Positions 7,889 through 17,526 are shown, counted from the first letter of the stretch. The stretch is DNA of 64,000 bases from Chryseobacterium sp. FH1 (GCF_000735135.1 NZ_JPLZ01000005.1:186001-250000); one strand, 5' to 3'. Numbers and translations are program-made. Notes: generated from the letters alone by a model not told the origin.

Positions 7889-10054
7889 TTATTCCTTAAT
7901 TAACTTCTTAGTCAGAGTTTCTTTATCTGTCTTGATTTTCACAACATAATTTCCAGTTTTAAGTCGAGAAATATCGAATGAATTTTTAGATAAACTATCT
8001 GTATCAAATTGTTTTACCAATTTCCCAGAAATATCATAAACCTCAACGCCTGTGATTTTTGAAATTCCTTTTAAAGTGAATTGATTTTTAACTGGATTTG
8101 GAGATAACAAAATATCTTTTGAATTTGAGATATCATCCACACCCAAAACTGTACAGCTGAAGTTGGCGATAAATCCTTTCTCGTTCACCATTTGATCTGA
8201 TCTGAAAACAAGTGTAATAGCGCCCGTCGCATGAGTAGATTCGAAAGGCCCTCTGATCGTAGTTCCAGACATATTATTTGCACCAGTAAAAACTGGAGAG
8301 TTGGCAGCTGGACCATTTCTAACTGTAAGGAAATCGTAACCTGCCTCAAGATCAAATTCTGTGAAAGTCAGTTTTAATTTTTCGTTTGCATTATCTGGAT
8401 AGAATGTTTTTGTCCAAGATTCTCCATCCGTGTAATTTCCATCTGGTCCACCTGTATCTGTAATCGTTTTGCCACACCAGTCATCATCTGTCAAGATGAT
8501 CTGACTTCTTTGGTAGGCTGCAGAACATTCGGTTCCGACTTCAACATTGTAAAATGTATTCGGAGATAATTCTGTAATGTCAAATACTTTATCAGTACTC
8601 AAGCCAGATTTAACCAACGTACCATCGATCTTTGAAACTTTATATTTCCATTGGGTAGATGATGCATCTGCTAAAGTAATTGTAGCAGTTGTTTTTGTAA
8701 TATTGTTTATAACGAGAGAAGTAACAGTTACCGTACAAGCATTTGCACAATCTGTACCTAGACAAGCTTTGGAATCCACAGTCTGTCTAATCAACGCTCC
8801 TGGTTGCTCTCCGAAGCCTAATGACATATTGATTCCAACCGAAGGAAGAAGGTGACAATAACTCATAATCGTACCCCCGTTGCTTGGAATTGGACCAATT
8901 TCACAATCGCCTTCCGCAAGGTCAGCTCTGTAAGTAGGAGCACAACCGTCAATAGCAGTAGAATTACCATTCCAAGAACAAGCATGTGTGTGAGGTGAAC
9001 CTAAAGAATGTCCCATTTCATGTGTCATTGCCATAATAGTCCAAGAATATGTTGGTACATTTTGATAGGTCATATTAATCCCAGAATAAGCATATCTATT
9101 TGTAGAACAAAGTGAATTAAGATAAGCCACACTTGTAGTTGATGGATAATTTACCAAATGGGCAAGATCCCCATCAAATGTCGTTCTAGTACTCCTAAAT
9201 AATGACAAGTTAGCACTATAACTTCCTGTATAAGGATCGGCTGTTTCCCAAACGTAAACCGTTTTTAGAGACATTTTAACGCCATCGTTCACATACAGTG
9301 TGTTAATATTGTTATGAACTGCAGAGATCCAGTTGATTGTAGCATTAACATCGGATCCGTTTTGCACGAAGGGCTGATTGGCGATTTCATAATAAACTCT
9401 TACACAAGCATTCGTCATCTGAGGCGCTTTAGAAGCTTTTGGATCGAAACTGACTTTTTGAGTTTCGTTTTCCATCAACTCGTCTACTGCACAAATAAAG
9501 GGGTTGGCTCCTGTCAACTTCTGATCATTATAAACCACAAAATCTTCAGACTTCACCGCCTTTCCCAAAGTCACATTACCAATGTTTGTGGCAGATGCAA
9601 CACCGATAACGTCATTATCAAAGAAACTGAATGCAACAACAGAAGTATCATCGCCTTTGATGATTCCTCTGTAGAAAATACCTTTTTTGTAGGCAACTTC
9701 TTCTTTTTTGTTGGTTTTAGCTTTGAAATCGTTGGAATAGATATCTACTTTTACCATCTCCACAGTCAATTCTCTGTCTTCAAATGGAAAGGTAAATTCC
9801 ACAGCATCTGGTCTGTCCTGTACTAGATTTGTTAACTTTGATTTATCTAGTTTCAAAACTTGTGCATCTCTGGCCGCTTGTCTGTAAATCGATCTATTAG
9901 AATTGGTTGCATCTACAGAAAACAGACTTACTTTTTTAAAACTCACTCTTTTGGAGTGGAAATCATTCACTTCCTTTGCCACATGTCTCAACGACTGTGC
10001 AGAGAAAAAGGAAAACACCAAAACTGTCAAAAACAGTTGTAAAACTTTCTTCAT
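7889..10054 (-). CDS. Secreted zinc metalloprotease (reprolysin-like) with CUB domain and T9SS sorting tail
   Basis: A 721-residue secreted protein. Domains in order: signal peptide (about 1-19, ending FFSAQS); a propeptide-like region; a metzincin catalytic domain with HEMGHSLGSPH near residues 345-355 (HExxHxxGxxH zinc motif); a fibronectin-III-like segment (about 440-520); a CUB-like domain beginning CGKTITDTGGPDGNYTDGE; and a T9SS type A sorting tail (LSPNPVKNQF to the C-terminal TLTKKLIKE). It should pass the Sec system and then T9SS to the surface or medium, for protein breakdown. It is the first of three T9SS-tagged proteases in the window. Confidence 0.93.
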   Translation of the reverse strand: MKKVLQLFLTVLVFSFFSAQSLRHVAKEVNDFHSKRVSFKKVSLFSVDATNSNRSIYRQAARDAQVLKLDKSKLTNLVQDRPDAVEFTFPFEDRELTVEMVKVDIYSNDFKAKTNKKEEVAYKKGIFYRGIIKGDDTSVVAFSFFDNDVIGVASATNIGNVTLGKAVKSEDFVVYNDQKLTGANPFICAVDELMENETQKVSFDPKASKAPQMTNACVRVYYEIANQPFVQNGSDVNATINWISAVHNNINTLYVNDGVKMSLKTVYVWETADPYTGSYSANLSLFRSTRTTFDGDLAHLVNYPSTTSVAYLNSLCSTNRYAYSGINMTYQNVPTYSWTIMAMTHEMGHSLGSPHTHACSWNGNSTAIDGCAPTYRADLAEGDCEIGPIPSNGGTIMSYCHLLPSVGINMSLGFGEQPGALIRQTVDSKACLGTDCANACTVTVTSLVINNITKTTATITLADASSTQWKYKVSKIDGTLVKSGLSTDKVFDITELSPNTFYNVEVGTECSAAYQRSQIILTDDDWCGKTITDTGGPDGNYTDGESWTKTFYPDNANEKLKLTFTEFDLEAGYDFLTVRNGPAANSPVFTGANNMSGTTIRGPFESTHATGAITLVFRSDQMVNEKGFIANFSCTVLGVDDISNSKDILLSPNPVKNQFTLKGISKITGVEVYDISGKLVKQFDTDSLSKNSFDISRLKTGNYVVKIKTDKETLTKKLIKE

Positions 10055-10312
10055 ATCATACTTTTATTAAAATTAATCTTACAAAAAAAGCGATTTTTTT
10101 CCATATTCTATTTCAAAAATCAAATTTTAACTATTTAATCTCAATTTAAAAAATTTCGCAATATTGTTTTTTTATAACCTTTAAAAAGAAAAATATTCTA
10201 CCACAAATAAATCCTCAACTTTTTTATTAATGAAAAACATATGTTTTTAACGGCGTTTATAAAGACATATATTCATAAAGCATTCATATTTCATCTTCTA
10301 ATCAATAAAAAG

Positions 10313-10320
10313 TATCTTTG
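10313..10320 (+). promoter_or_regulatory. Promoter -7 box of the hemJ-like gene
   Basis: TATCTTTG, a full TAnnTTTG match, 13 bp before the ATG at 10334. It shows that the in-frame codons back to 10241 are not translated. The rest of the 10055-10333 gap is AT-rich with no other recognisable element. Confidence 0.6.
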
Positions 10321-10333
10321 CAAAAAATTTTTG

Positions 10334-10882
10334 ATGCTGTACTCCATTATCAAAGCGATTCACATTATTTTTATGGTAAGCTACTTCGCTGGAATTTTCT
10401 ACCTGGTGAGACTTTTTGTTTATTATAAAGATACCGACGAGTTTGATGAGGTGAAACAGAAAATTCTCAGAAATCAATACGTTTTTATGGCGGTCAGACT
10501 TTGGAATATCATTACTGTTCCTGCAGGAATATTGATGTTACTTTCTGGATTGACAATGATTTTTCTAAATTCAGGATTGATGAAAACGCCTTGGTTTCAC
10601 TTAAAACTGACATTTTTGGTGGGACTTGGAATTTACCATTTCTGGTGTTGGAAAAAGATGAAAGAACTCAAAAAACTGAATGGCGATATTTTACCAACAC
10701 CAAATATCAAACTTCGACAGTTCAATGAGATTGCCACTTTCATTTTATTTGCCGTCGTTTTTACCGTAATCCTCAAATATTCCGTTATAGAATATTGGTG
10801 GCAACTGCTTTTAGGATTTTTCGGAATCATCATTTTGATAAGTTCAATCGTAAAACTGGTGAATCAAAATAAGACAAAATAA
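10334..10882 (+). CDS. hemJ: HemJ/CopD-like membrane protein (probable protoporphyrinogen IX oxidase)
   Basis: A 182-residue inner-membrane protein from the ATG at 10334, with about five membrane helices. HemJ features are the early IKAIHIIFMVSYFAGIFYL segment with its conserved His, the RLFVY motif after it, PAGILMLLSG in helix 2-3, and the FHLKLTFLVGLGIYHF helix with conserved Lys and His. HemJ oxidises protoporphyrinogen IX in haem synthesis. Other haem genes are not nearby, so the assignment rests on sequence pattern alone. CopD-family membrane protein is the fallback name. Confidence 0.75.
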   Translation: MLYSIIKAIHIIFMVSYFAGIFYLVRLFVYYKDTDEFDEVKQKILRNQYVFMAVRLWNIITVPAGILMLLSGLTMIFLNSGLMKTPWFHLKLTFLVGLGIYHFWCWKKMKELKKLNGDILPTPNIKLRQFNEIATFILFAVVFTVILKYSVIEYWWQLLLGFFGIIILISSIVKLVNQNKTK

Positions 10883-10892
10883 ATTAATTGGG

Positions 10893-10914
10893 CTTCGAGA
10901 GCCTCAGCCTGACA
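10893..10914. repeat. Single arm of the CTTCGA...TGACA dispersed repeat
   Basis: A 22-bp match to the reverse complement of the right arm of the element at 17412-17491. The partner arm is missing, so this is a solo or decayed copy between the hemJ-like gene and gldF. Confidence 0.7.
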
Positions 10915-10960
10915 AAAGCTAAAAAACAAACACCATCAACCAACAACTATCAACTAAACT

Positions 10961-11689
10961 ATGATTGCAATATTCAAAAAAGAACTTTGGAATTTTTTCG
11001 GAAACTGGAGCGCGTGGATCATCATTGGCGCATTCAGCATTATTTCTGCCCTTTTCCTATTCTTCTTCGAGAACAATTTTAATATCTTCGAAATCGGAAG
11101 CGCTTCCATACAGAGTTTTTTCGTGCTTTCGCCTTGGCTTTTTATGTTTATCATTCCTGCAATCAGTATGCGAACTTTGGCCGAGGAACAGCAATCTGGA
11201 ACTTTGTTCTGGCTGTTTTCTCAACCTGTAAAAATCACTGAAATCGTCGGTGGGAAGTTTCTTTCCGTTTGGCTGGTTGGGGTTTTATGTTTGCTACCAA
11301 GTTTGGTTTATTATTACACCGTTTACGTTTTGGGCGTCCCGGAAGGCAATATTGATGGAAGTATGACATTTGGAAGCTACATCGGATTGATTATTTTGAT
11401 TGCCACATTTTCCGCCGTTGGGATTTTAGCTTCGTCGCTGTCATCAAACCAAATCACGGCTTATCTTTTGGGTGTTTTCATTTGTTTCATCGCCTATTTC
11501 GGGATTGAGCAATTGGCGAGTTACAAACTTTTGGGAGGCGCAGATTACATTTTGCAAAACATAGGATTCTATCAGCATTTCTTAGCTTTCACGAGAGGAC
11601 AGATTGATACGAGAGACGTTTCTTACTTCCTATTCGTCATTTTTTTGGGATTAGGATTGGCGAGTTGGTTTGTCTGGAAAAAGAAATAG
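10961..11689 (+). CDS. gldF: Gliding motility ABC transporter permease GldF
   Basis: A 242-residue inner-membrane permease with about six helices. The order N-terminal cytoplasmic KKELWNFFGNWSAW, first helix, PAISMRTLAEEQQSGTLFWL loop, and later helices is typical of GldF. With GldA (ATPase, not in this window) and GldG it forms an ABC complex first identified by Flavobacterium gliding mutants, though many non-gliding relatives keep it. It is followed by gldG after 132 bp, the usual order. Confidence 0.93.
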   Translation: MIAIFKKELWNFFGNWSAWIIIGAFSIISALFLFFFENNFNIFEIGSASIQSFFVLSPWLFMFIIPAISMRTLAEEQQSGTLFWLFSQPVKITEIVGGKFLSVWLVGVLCLLPSLVYYYTVYVLGVPEGNIDGSMTFGSYIGLIILIATFSAVGILASSLSSNQITAYLLGVFICFIAYFGIEQLASYKLLGGADYILQNIGFYQHFLAFTRGQIDTRDVSYFLFVIFLGLGLASWFVWKKK

Positions 11690-11821
11690 ATGCAATGAGT
11701 TTGAGAATGGGAGCGCGCTTTCACTTGCATCATACACAAACTTTAAAGTCCGAAAAGGGCGATTTAACAAAGAAAGGATAAAATCCTATTGAATAAAATT
11801 ATAAAATTCATTATCATTAAG

Positions 11822-13480
11822 ATGAATAAAAAAAATAAAATCACACTTATCATTATCACAGTTCTTCTCATCATCGGGATGAGCGGATTGGTTTACAAAC
11901 GTTTCGATTTGACGGCGGAAAAACGATACACGCTTTCAGAATCCACCATCAAAGTTTTGGAAAATGTGAACAAACCGATGATGGTAGAAGTCTATCTGGA
12001 TGGCGATTTCCCCGCTTCCTTCAAACAACTTCAGAATGAAACCAAATTTATGTTGGACGAGTTCCGGAAGATCAATCCAAAAATCGATTACAAATTCCGT
12101 GATCCAATTGCTGAAAAAATCCCGCAAGACACGCTGGCTGGAATGGGAATGCAACCTTCGATTCTGCCTGATATGAAAGAGGGGAAAATCTCGGAGATCG
12201 TGATGTTTCCGTACGCGGCAATCAAATATAATGGTTATGGGACTTCGGTTCCGCTCATCATTCAGCAATCTGGAATCGATGCAAGCACGCAACTTAGCAA
12301 ATCCATCGAAAGTCTGGAGTATAATTTTGCATCAACCATCAAAGGTCTATCCGAAGAAACGGCGAAGAATGTCGGATTTTTGGTCAATCAGCAAGAGTTG
12401 AGTCCAGATGAATTCCAGGGATTTTTGGATGTTGCGATGGAAAATTACAACGTTGGACCTGTGATTCCGGAAAACAAGACCGAACTTTCATTGGCCGACG
12501 TTCCGAAACTGAAACAAATGGACGCGCTCGTGATTGCAAAACCACGAAAAGCTTTTACGAACAACGAGAAAGTGATTCTGGACCAATACATTATGAACGG
12601 CGGAAAAACGCTTTGGATGCTGGACGCTGTGAATGCCGAAATGGACACGCTTTTCCAAGCGAAAAAAATAATGGCCTATCCGATGGACCTTAATCTGACA
12701 GATTTTATGTTCAATTATGGCTTGAGGATCAATCCAGCTTTGACGAAGGATATGAAAAAGTCGGCAATGATCAGAATTGTTTCTGGCGAAGTGGCTGGCA
12801 ATCCGCAATACAGCAGTTTTCTGTGGCCATATTTTCCATTGGGAATCTCTGAAACCACGCATCCGATTACTAAAAACATCAATCCTGTAAAATTCGAATT
12901 CCCAACTTCTATTGACACGTTGGGAAGACCAAATATCAAAACCAGAGTTCTTTTCGAATCGAGCGAAAGAACCATCTCCAAAGCGGTTCCGAATTATGTA
13001 GCTTTGTCCGAGATCGTGCGCGCAGACAGCATCGGCGAAATGGAACGCCCCACTCCACCAAAGATTTTTGCTGTGGCTTTGGAAGGGAAATTTACCTCAG
13101 CTTATTCTACAAGAAGTGAAAAAAACGCTTATCCCGATTTCAAATCTCAAAGTCCGGACAACAAAATGCTCGTGATTGCCGATGGCGACATCGCAAGAAA
13201 TCAAATCTGGAAAGGAAAACCGCTTCCTTTGGGCGAAGATCTACTAACCAAAGAACATTATGGAAACGCACAATTCCTCAGAAATGCACTGGATTATCTT
13301 TTGGATGACAGCAATCTGATGGAACTCAGAAACCGCTCGATTGAAATCCGTTTGTTGGACAGAGAAAGAGTTGCAGAAGAACAATCGAAATGGCAATGGA
13401 TCAACCTGCTTTTACCATTGGGGATTTTGGGGATTTTGGGAGCTGGATTTTATTTTATTAGAAAGAAAAGATTTTCTTAA
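11822..13480 (+). CDS. gldG: Gliding motility-associated ABC component GldG
   Basis: A 552-residue protein from the ATG at 11822 (an upstream in-frame TTG at 11789 is less likely). It has one N-terminal membrane helix (ITLIIITVLLIIGMSGLVY), a large periplasmic domain of the GldG/DUF4350-like type with RYTLSESTIKVLENV at its start, and a C-terminal helix (LLLPLGILGILGAGFYF) with basic RKKR end. Partner of GldF in a presumed ABC transporter. The substrate is not established. Confidence 0.93.
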   Translation: MNKKNKITLIIITVLLIIGMSGLVYKRFDLTAEKRYTLSESTIKVLENVNKPMMVEVYLDGDFPASFKQLQNETKFMLDEFRKINPKIDYKFRDPIAEKIPQDTLAGMGMQPSILPDMKEGKISEIVMFPYAAIKYNGYGTSVPLIIQQSGIDASTQLSKSIESLEYNFASTIKGLSEETAKNVGFLVNQQELSPDEFQGFLDVAMENYNVGPVIPENKTELSLADVPKLKQMDALVIAKPRKAFTNNEKVILDQYIMNGGKTLWMLDAVNAEMDTLFQAKKIMAYPMDLNLTDFMFNYGLRINPALTKDMKKSAMIRIVSGEVAGNPQYSSFLWPYFPLGISETTHPITKNINPVKFEFPTSIDTLGRPNIKTRVLFESSERTISKAVPNYVALSEIVRADSIGEMERPTPPKIFAVALEGKFTSAYSTRSEKNAYPDFKSQSPDNKMLVIADGDIARNQIWKGKPLPLGEDLLTKEHYGNAQFLRNALDYLLDDSNLMELRNRSIEIRLLDRERVAEEQSKWQWINLLLPLGILGILGAGFYFIRKKRFS

Positions 13481-13533
13481 GACTTAAATTTAATTCCTTA
13501 GCTTCCTGCAAAATTGTAAAAACCTTCATAAAA

Positions 13534-14241
13534 ATGAAAATCCCAACAATTCACGGATACATTGACAGAAGAATTTTAATCAACTTCACAGCTGACCCAA
13601 AAGTAGTTGAGAAAATCATCCCTTTTCCTTTCAGACCAAAACTTTACAAAGAAAAAGCAATCGTCGGAATTTGTTTGATAAGATTAAAACACATTAAACC
13701 AAAAGGACTTCCTGACTTTGTTGGAGTGAACTCAGAAAATGGCGCTCACAGAATTGCAGTTGAATGGGACGAAAATGGAGAGACCAAATCTGGAGTTTAC
13801 ATTCCACGGCGAGACACTTCACTTAAACTAAATACTCTTGTCGGCGGACGAATATTCCCCGGAAAACATTACCACGCAAAATTCAATGTCAATGAAAATG
13901 ACGGAAATTATCATATCGACTTTAAAAGTTCTGATGAGACCGAAATTTTAATTGATGCTTCCGAGACAAATGTGTTTAATGACAATTCAATTTTTGAAAC
14001 ATTAAATAATGTTTCCGATTTTTTTGAAAAAGGAGACCTCGGCTATTCTCCAAACCAGAACAAATTCGAAGGACTGAGATTGAAAGCTTATCACTGGGAA
14101 GTTCGACCACTTGATGTAACAAATGTAAGATCATCTTTTTTTGAGAATGAGGAATTTTTCCCAAAAGGTTCAGTGACTTTTGACAATGCTTTGCTGATGA
14201 CAAATATTGAGCACGAATGGAAAAGTGAAACGGACAAATAA
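13534..14241 (+). CDS. DUF2071 family protein
   Basis: A 235-residue soluble protein that fits DUF2071, an acetoacetate-decarboxylase-like fold: an early pair of beta strands with RPKLYKEKAIVGICLIRLKHIKP, a RIAVEW strand, and VYIPRRDTSLKLNTLVGGR, in which Arg and Gly positions are typical. No lysine Schiff-base assignment can be made safely. There is no signal peptide. It lies 53 bp after gldG and may be read through from it. The role is unknown. Confidence 0.8.
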   Translation: MKIPTIHGYIDRRILINFTADPKVVEKIIPFPFRPKLYKEKAIVGICLIRLKHIKPKGLPDFVGVNSENGAHRIAVEWDENGETKSGVYIPRRDTSLKLNTLVGGRIFPGKHYHAKFNVNENDGNYHIDFKSSDETEILIDASETNVFNDNSIFETLNNVSDFFEKGDLGYSPNQNKFEGLRLKAYHWEVRPLDVTNVRSSFFENEEFFPKGSVTFDNALLMTNIEHEWKSETDK

Positions 14242-14324
14242 AAGTAACCAATGTAAAATGTCTCTGCTTCGCGCATTTATTAACTTCAATATGAGTATTT
14301 TTGTTAACTCATATTTTGATAATA

Positions 14325-15980
14325 ATGAAAAACCTTCTATTAGCTTTAATATCCGGAGTTTTACTCGCCATCTCTTGGCCGACTTATGGGATTCCGTTTT
14401 TTATATTTTTTGCGTTCGTTCCTTTATTAATGATGGAACACAACATTGCGAAATTCAGTGATATCAAACGGAAAAGTTTGGCGATATTTGGTTTGTCCTA
14501 TCTTACGTTTGTCATTTGGAATGCGGTTACGACGGGTTGGCTTTACAATTCAAAACTTCCGGACGGGAGCAATTCTCTTTTGGCCGTTTTGTTTCCGGTT
14601 TTGACGAACGCCTTTTTTATGTCAATCATTTTCCACTTATATCGACTTTACAAAAGAAGTCAGGGAACCTATTTCGGGTTGGTGTTTTTCGTGGTAATTT
14701 GGATGGCTTTTGAGAAGTTGCACTTGGTTTGGGAATTCACCTGGCCTTGGCTGAATCTCGGAAATGTCTTTGCAGATTATCACCAATTCATTCAATGGTA
14801 CGATACTTTGGGCGCAACAGGCGGAAGTTTCTGGATCTTGATTTGCAACGTTCTCGCATTTTATACTTTTAGAATTTGGGAAGCGGGAAGAATCAGAAAA
14901 TCATTGATTAAAAATGTATCGATGTTGGCAGGTTTCATTGTCTTGCCGATGCTGATTTCTTTAATTAAATATTACAATTATTCTCCAAAATTTGTCGGAA
15001 CTTTGAATGTGACAATGCTTCAGCCGGCTTTGGATCCTTACAATGAGAAATATCAAAAAGACAGTTTGACGATTCAAAGTGATCTTTTAAAGTTAGCTTC
15101 CGAAAATTCAGTTATAACATTAAGAGGAAAAGAAAATCAAAACATCGACCTCTATCTTGCGCCAGAAACATCTTTGCCTGGACCAGGTTCTATGAGCGAA
15201 CGAGGATTTAACAATAGTTTGCTTATTAATAATGTGAGGACTTTTCTCTCCCAACATCCGAAATCCGTTTTCGCAGGTGGAATTTCCAGCCATTATGTTT
15301 ATGCGGAAAATGAAGAAAAACCAGTGACAGCAAGCTTCTTGGAAAGACAAGGCATTTGGGTGGATGAATATAATTCGGCGATACAAATCGTCCCGAATCA
15401 GCAACCAGAAGTTTATCACAAAGCAATGTTGGTTCCTGGCGTTGAGATTTTCCCTTATATCAATTTCTTCAAACCAATCTTGGGCGATGTGATGCTAGAC
15501 TTGGGAGGAACTACCCGTTCATTGGGAATTTCTACAGAAAGAAAAGTATTCGCAAATCCTTACAATAATTCCGTCATCGCACCCATCATTTGCTACGAAA
15601 GTGTCTATGGAGAATACGTGACGGATTACGTGAAAAAAGGAGCCAATCTCCTAACAATCGTCACCAACGATTCTTGGTGGGGATTTTCGCAAGGTCATAA
15701 ACAATTGTTGGCTTATGCAAAACTCCGCGCGATAGAAACCCGAAGAGAAATTGCAAGGTCGGCGAACAGCGGAACCAGCGCGCACATCAATTCCCGAGGC
15801 GATATTGTGGACGATTTGCCTTATGGTGCAAAAGGTGCTTTGATGGCGAAAGTGAATCTCATCGACCACGAAACTTTCTACACAAAAAGTGGTGATTTTC
15901 TTTCCAGATTGTCGATGTTTGTGATTGGTGCTTTGTTGTTGTTTATTCCTGGGAGGAAGTATTTGACTAGGAAGAAATAA
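14325..15980 (+). CDS. lnt: Apolipoprotein N-acyltransferase
   Basis: A 551-residue inner-membrane enzyme from the ATG at 14325. It adds the third acyl chain to the N-terminal Cys of lipoproteins. About six to seven N-terminal helices are followed by a periplasmic nitrilase-like domain (from about residue 215) and one C-terminal helix. The Glu-Lys-Cys triad is visible: Glu in LAPETSLPGPG, Lys in VYHKAMLVPGVE, Cys in PIICYESVYGEY. SWWGFSQGHKQLL is another family motif. Several lipoproteins in this window would be substrates. Confidence 0.95.
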   Translation: MKNLLLALISGVLLAISWPTYGIPFFIFFAFVPLLMMEHNIAKFSDIKRKSLAIFGLSYLTFVIWNAVTTGWLYNSKLPDGSNSLLAVLFPVLTNAFFMSIIFHLYRLYKRSQGTYFGLVFFVVIWMAFEKLHLVWEFTWPWLNLGNVFADYHQFIQWYDTLGATGGSFWILICNVLAFYTFRIWEAGRIRKSLIKNVSMLAGFIVLPMLISLIKYYNYSPKFVGTLNVTMLQPALDPYNEKYQKDSLTIQSDLLKLASENSVITLRGKENQNIDLYLAPETSLPGPGSMSERGFNNSLLINNVRTFLSQHPKSVFAGGISSHYVYAENEEKPVTASFLERQGIWVDEYNSAIQIVPNQQPEVYHKAMLVPGVEIFPYINFFKPILGDVMLDLGGTTRSLGISTERKVFANPYNNSVIAPIICYESVYGEYVTDYVKKGANLLTIVTNDSWWGFSQGHKQLLAYAKLRAIETRREIARSANSGTSAHINSRGDIVDDLPYGAKGALMAKVNLIDHETFYTKSGDFLSRLSMFVIGALLLFIPGRKYLTRKK

Positions 15981-16010
15981 ATATCAAGTGTACCAATTTA
16001 ACAAACTATC

Positions 16011-16038
16011 AATTTACCAATGAGAGAATTGGTAAATT
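16011..16038. terminator. Terminator between convergent lnt and DinB-fold gene
   Basis: Perfect 11-bp stem AATTTACCAAT/ATTGGTAAATT with a GAGAGA loop and T-run on the plus strand. It lies 7 bp from the convergent gene's stop. Confidence 0.85.
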
Positions 16039-16044
16039 TTTAGA

Positions 16045-16548
16045 TTAGAAACCCGGCAAATACCTTTCCTTAATAATATTCAAATGATGAAGGTTATGAC
16101 CAACAGTCAATTTCCCAATCGTCTCCACTTTTGTCTCATTTCCATTCACGATTCCGATTAGTTGTAAAGCTTCTGCGGGAAGTGTTTTGAAGAAAATAAA
16201 CGACTGCTTTCTCGTCACTTTAAATTCCTTGATTAGACTTTTCAAAGTTCGTGAGTCAGCGTAGGAATTATCCGCCCAAGCTTCTTCATCAAAACCAGAA
16301 ACCAAAGACTGGTCTTTTCTGGAAAATCTCAAAGCACGATAAGCAAAGACTTTTTCTGTATCAATGAGATGTTGCAAAAGTGTTTTCAAACTCCATTTTC
16401 CTTCAGCATAGGCAAAGTTACCTTGTTCTTCGGTAAGTTTTTCATAAATATCCAAAGTCTGCTTCCCTGAATTTTTCAATTCCTCAATCCAATTTTCTGA
16501 TGGAACAAGGTCAAGATAACGCTGGATATATTTTTCGAAATCGGTCAT
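16045..16548 (-). CDS. DinB-fold (DinB_2) metal-dependent protein
   Basis: A 167-residue four-helix protein of the DinB/YfiT-like superfamily, unrelated to DNA polymerase IV. The expected metal-binding His residues are in KTLLQHLIDTEK (about residues 55-66) and in GHNLHHLNIIKERYL near the C-terminus. Known members include thiol-dependent transferases; here the substrate is unknown. Confidence 0.85.
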   Translation of the reverse strand: MTDFEKYIQRYLDLVPSENWIEELKNSGKQTLDIYEKLTEEQGNFAYAEGKWSLKTLLQHLIDTEKVFAYRALRFSRKDQSLVSGFDEEAWADNSYADSRTLKSLIKEFKVTRKQSFIFFKTLPAEALQLIGIVNGNETKVETIGKLTVGHNLHHLNIIKERYLPGF

Positions 16549-16627
16549 TTTTTAATTTAAAGTTTAAAATTCAAGATTTACAATTTTTTGGCACGCAATG
16601 AAATCATTTATTATTTATCGTTTATCT

Positions 16628-17086
16628 TTATGATTCCACTTCCCACTCATAGAAATTCACCTCATCGTATTTTTTGAAACCTGCACTTGGATATAACTGA
16701 TTTCCTATCATATTCTCCTTTCCGGTTTCGAGGTACATTCCGCACGAATTGGATGTTCTGCAAAGTTCTTTCGCTTCCTCAATCAACGCTTTGGAATAAG
16801 CTTTTCCCCGAAATTCAGGATTTACGTAAAGGTCATTCAAAAGCCAATAACGCTTCATTCTCGTAGACGAAAACAATGGATAGAGCTGTACAAACCCGCC
16901 TAACTTTCCTTCTTCCTCAACCACAAAAATCTCAGAATCTCCGCTTTCCAATCTTTCGGAAATGAACTGTTCTGCGCCAGAAACATCAGAGGTTTTGTGG
17001 TAGAACATTCTGTATTCGTCAAACAACTGAGCCAATTGCGAAAGGTCGTCGATGGTTGCTTTTCTTGTATTATTCTTCATTTTCAT
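16628..17086 (-). CDS. GNAT family N-acetyltransferase
   Basis: A 152-residue acetyltransferase. The acetyl-CoA-binding motif A is LLNDLYVNPEFRGKAYSKALI (about residues 83-103; the Q/RxxGxG/A loop is RGKAYS). The C-terminal Y/F segment SAGFKKYDE is also typical. The start used overlaps the end of the barstar gene by 17 bp, and a second ATG two codons on would shorten this. The overlap says the two genes are translated from one message. Confidence 0.88.
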   Translation of the reverse strand: MKMKNNTRKATIDDLSQLAQLFDEYRMFYHKTSDVSGAEQFISERLESGDSEIFVVEEEGKLGGFVQLYPLFSSTRMKRYWLLNDLYVNPEFRGKAYSKALIEEAKELCRTSNSCGMYLETGKENMIGNQLYPSAGFKKYDEVNFYEWEVES

Positions 17087-17381
17087 CTAAATTTTCATCG
17101 TCATCTTCGTATTGCTCAAGGTAATAACTGAACGTGAAATCTTCCACTTCCTCATTCACATCTTCCAAAGTTGTCAAAAGGTCTTCGAAAGTTTCCAATT
17201 GGTCCACGCTCATATTCACAAATTCAATGTGAATTGGAAGTTCCAGACCGCCAGAAATCACATCCGAAAGTGCATCCAGATTGTCTCCGAAATGTTCCGG
17301 CAATTCTACTTTTGATTTCAATTGTTCATAGAAATCTTCGTAGTCTCCTATATTTAAAAAATCGATTAGTATTTCTTTCAT
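17070..17381 (-). CDS. Barstar-like ribonuclease inhibitor
   Basis: A 103-residue acidic protein of the barstar family, which blocks barnase by covering its active site. LPEHFGDNLDALSDVI (about residues 27-42) aligns with the barstar binding helix LPEYYGENLDALWDCL. Asp35 and Asp39 of barstar are kept, while Tyr29 is His and Trp38 is Ser. The C-terminus has an extra acidic tail (EDDDENLDENEE). The barnase-like gene lies 145 bp upstream on the same strand, so this is a toxin/immunity pair in one likely transcript. Confidence 0.92.
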   Translation of the reverse strand: MKEILIDFLNIGDYEDFYEQLKSKVELPEHFGDNLDALSDVISGGLELPIHIEFVNMSVDQLETFEDLLTTLEDVNEEVEDFTFSYYLEQYEDDDENLDENEE

Positions 17382-17411
17382 TTTATTATTATGGATATTA
17401 TTTTATATATC

Positions 17412-17491
17412 CTTCGAGAGCCTCAGGATGACAACCTATCTGGCTCAAGCCGTAGATTGATGACAACACTGTCAGGCTGAGGCTCTCGAAG
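17412..17491. repeat. Dispersed inverted repeat, GAGAGCC-arm variant
   Basis: Left arm at 17412-17433 (CTTCGAGAGCCTCAGGATGACA) and right arm at 17470-17491, closely inverted. It folds into a hairpin between the barnase and barstar genes. It shares its ends with the element at 19795-19868, but the middle of the arms differs in a paired way. Confidence 0.85.
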
Positions 17492-17526
17492 CCTTCCCAA
17501 TTAGAAAACTTCCATTTTCCAGCTTT

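Noticed and set aside
10241-10333. Upstream extension of the hemJ-like protein
   Set aside because: A good -7 promoter box lies inside it, and family similarity begins at the ATG at 10334.
10961-13480. Evidence that the organism glides
   Set aside because: gldF and gldG occur in many non-gliding relatives, so motility cannot be concluded from them.
16045-16548. SOS polymerase gene dinB by name
   Set aside because: The DinB-fold (YfiT-like) four-helix protein is unrelated to polymerase IV despite the shared name.
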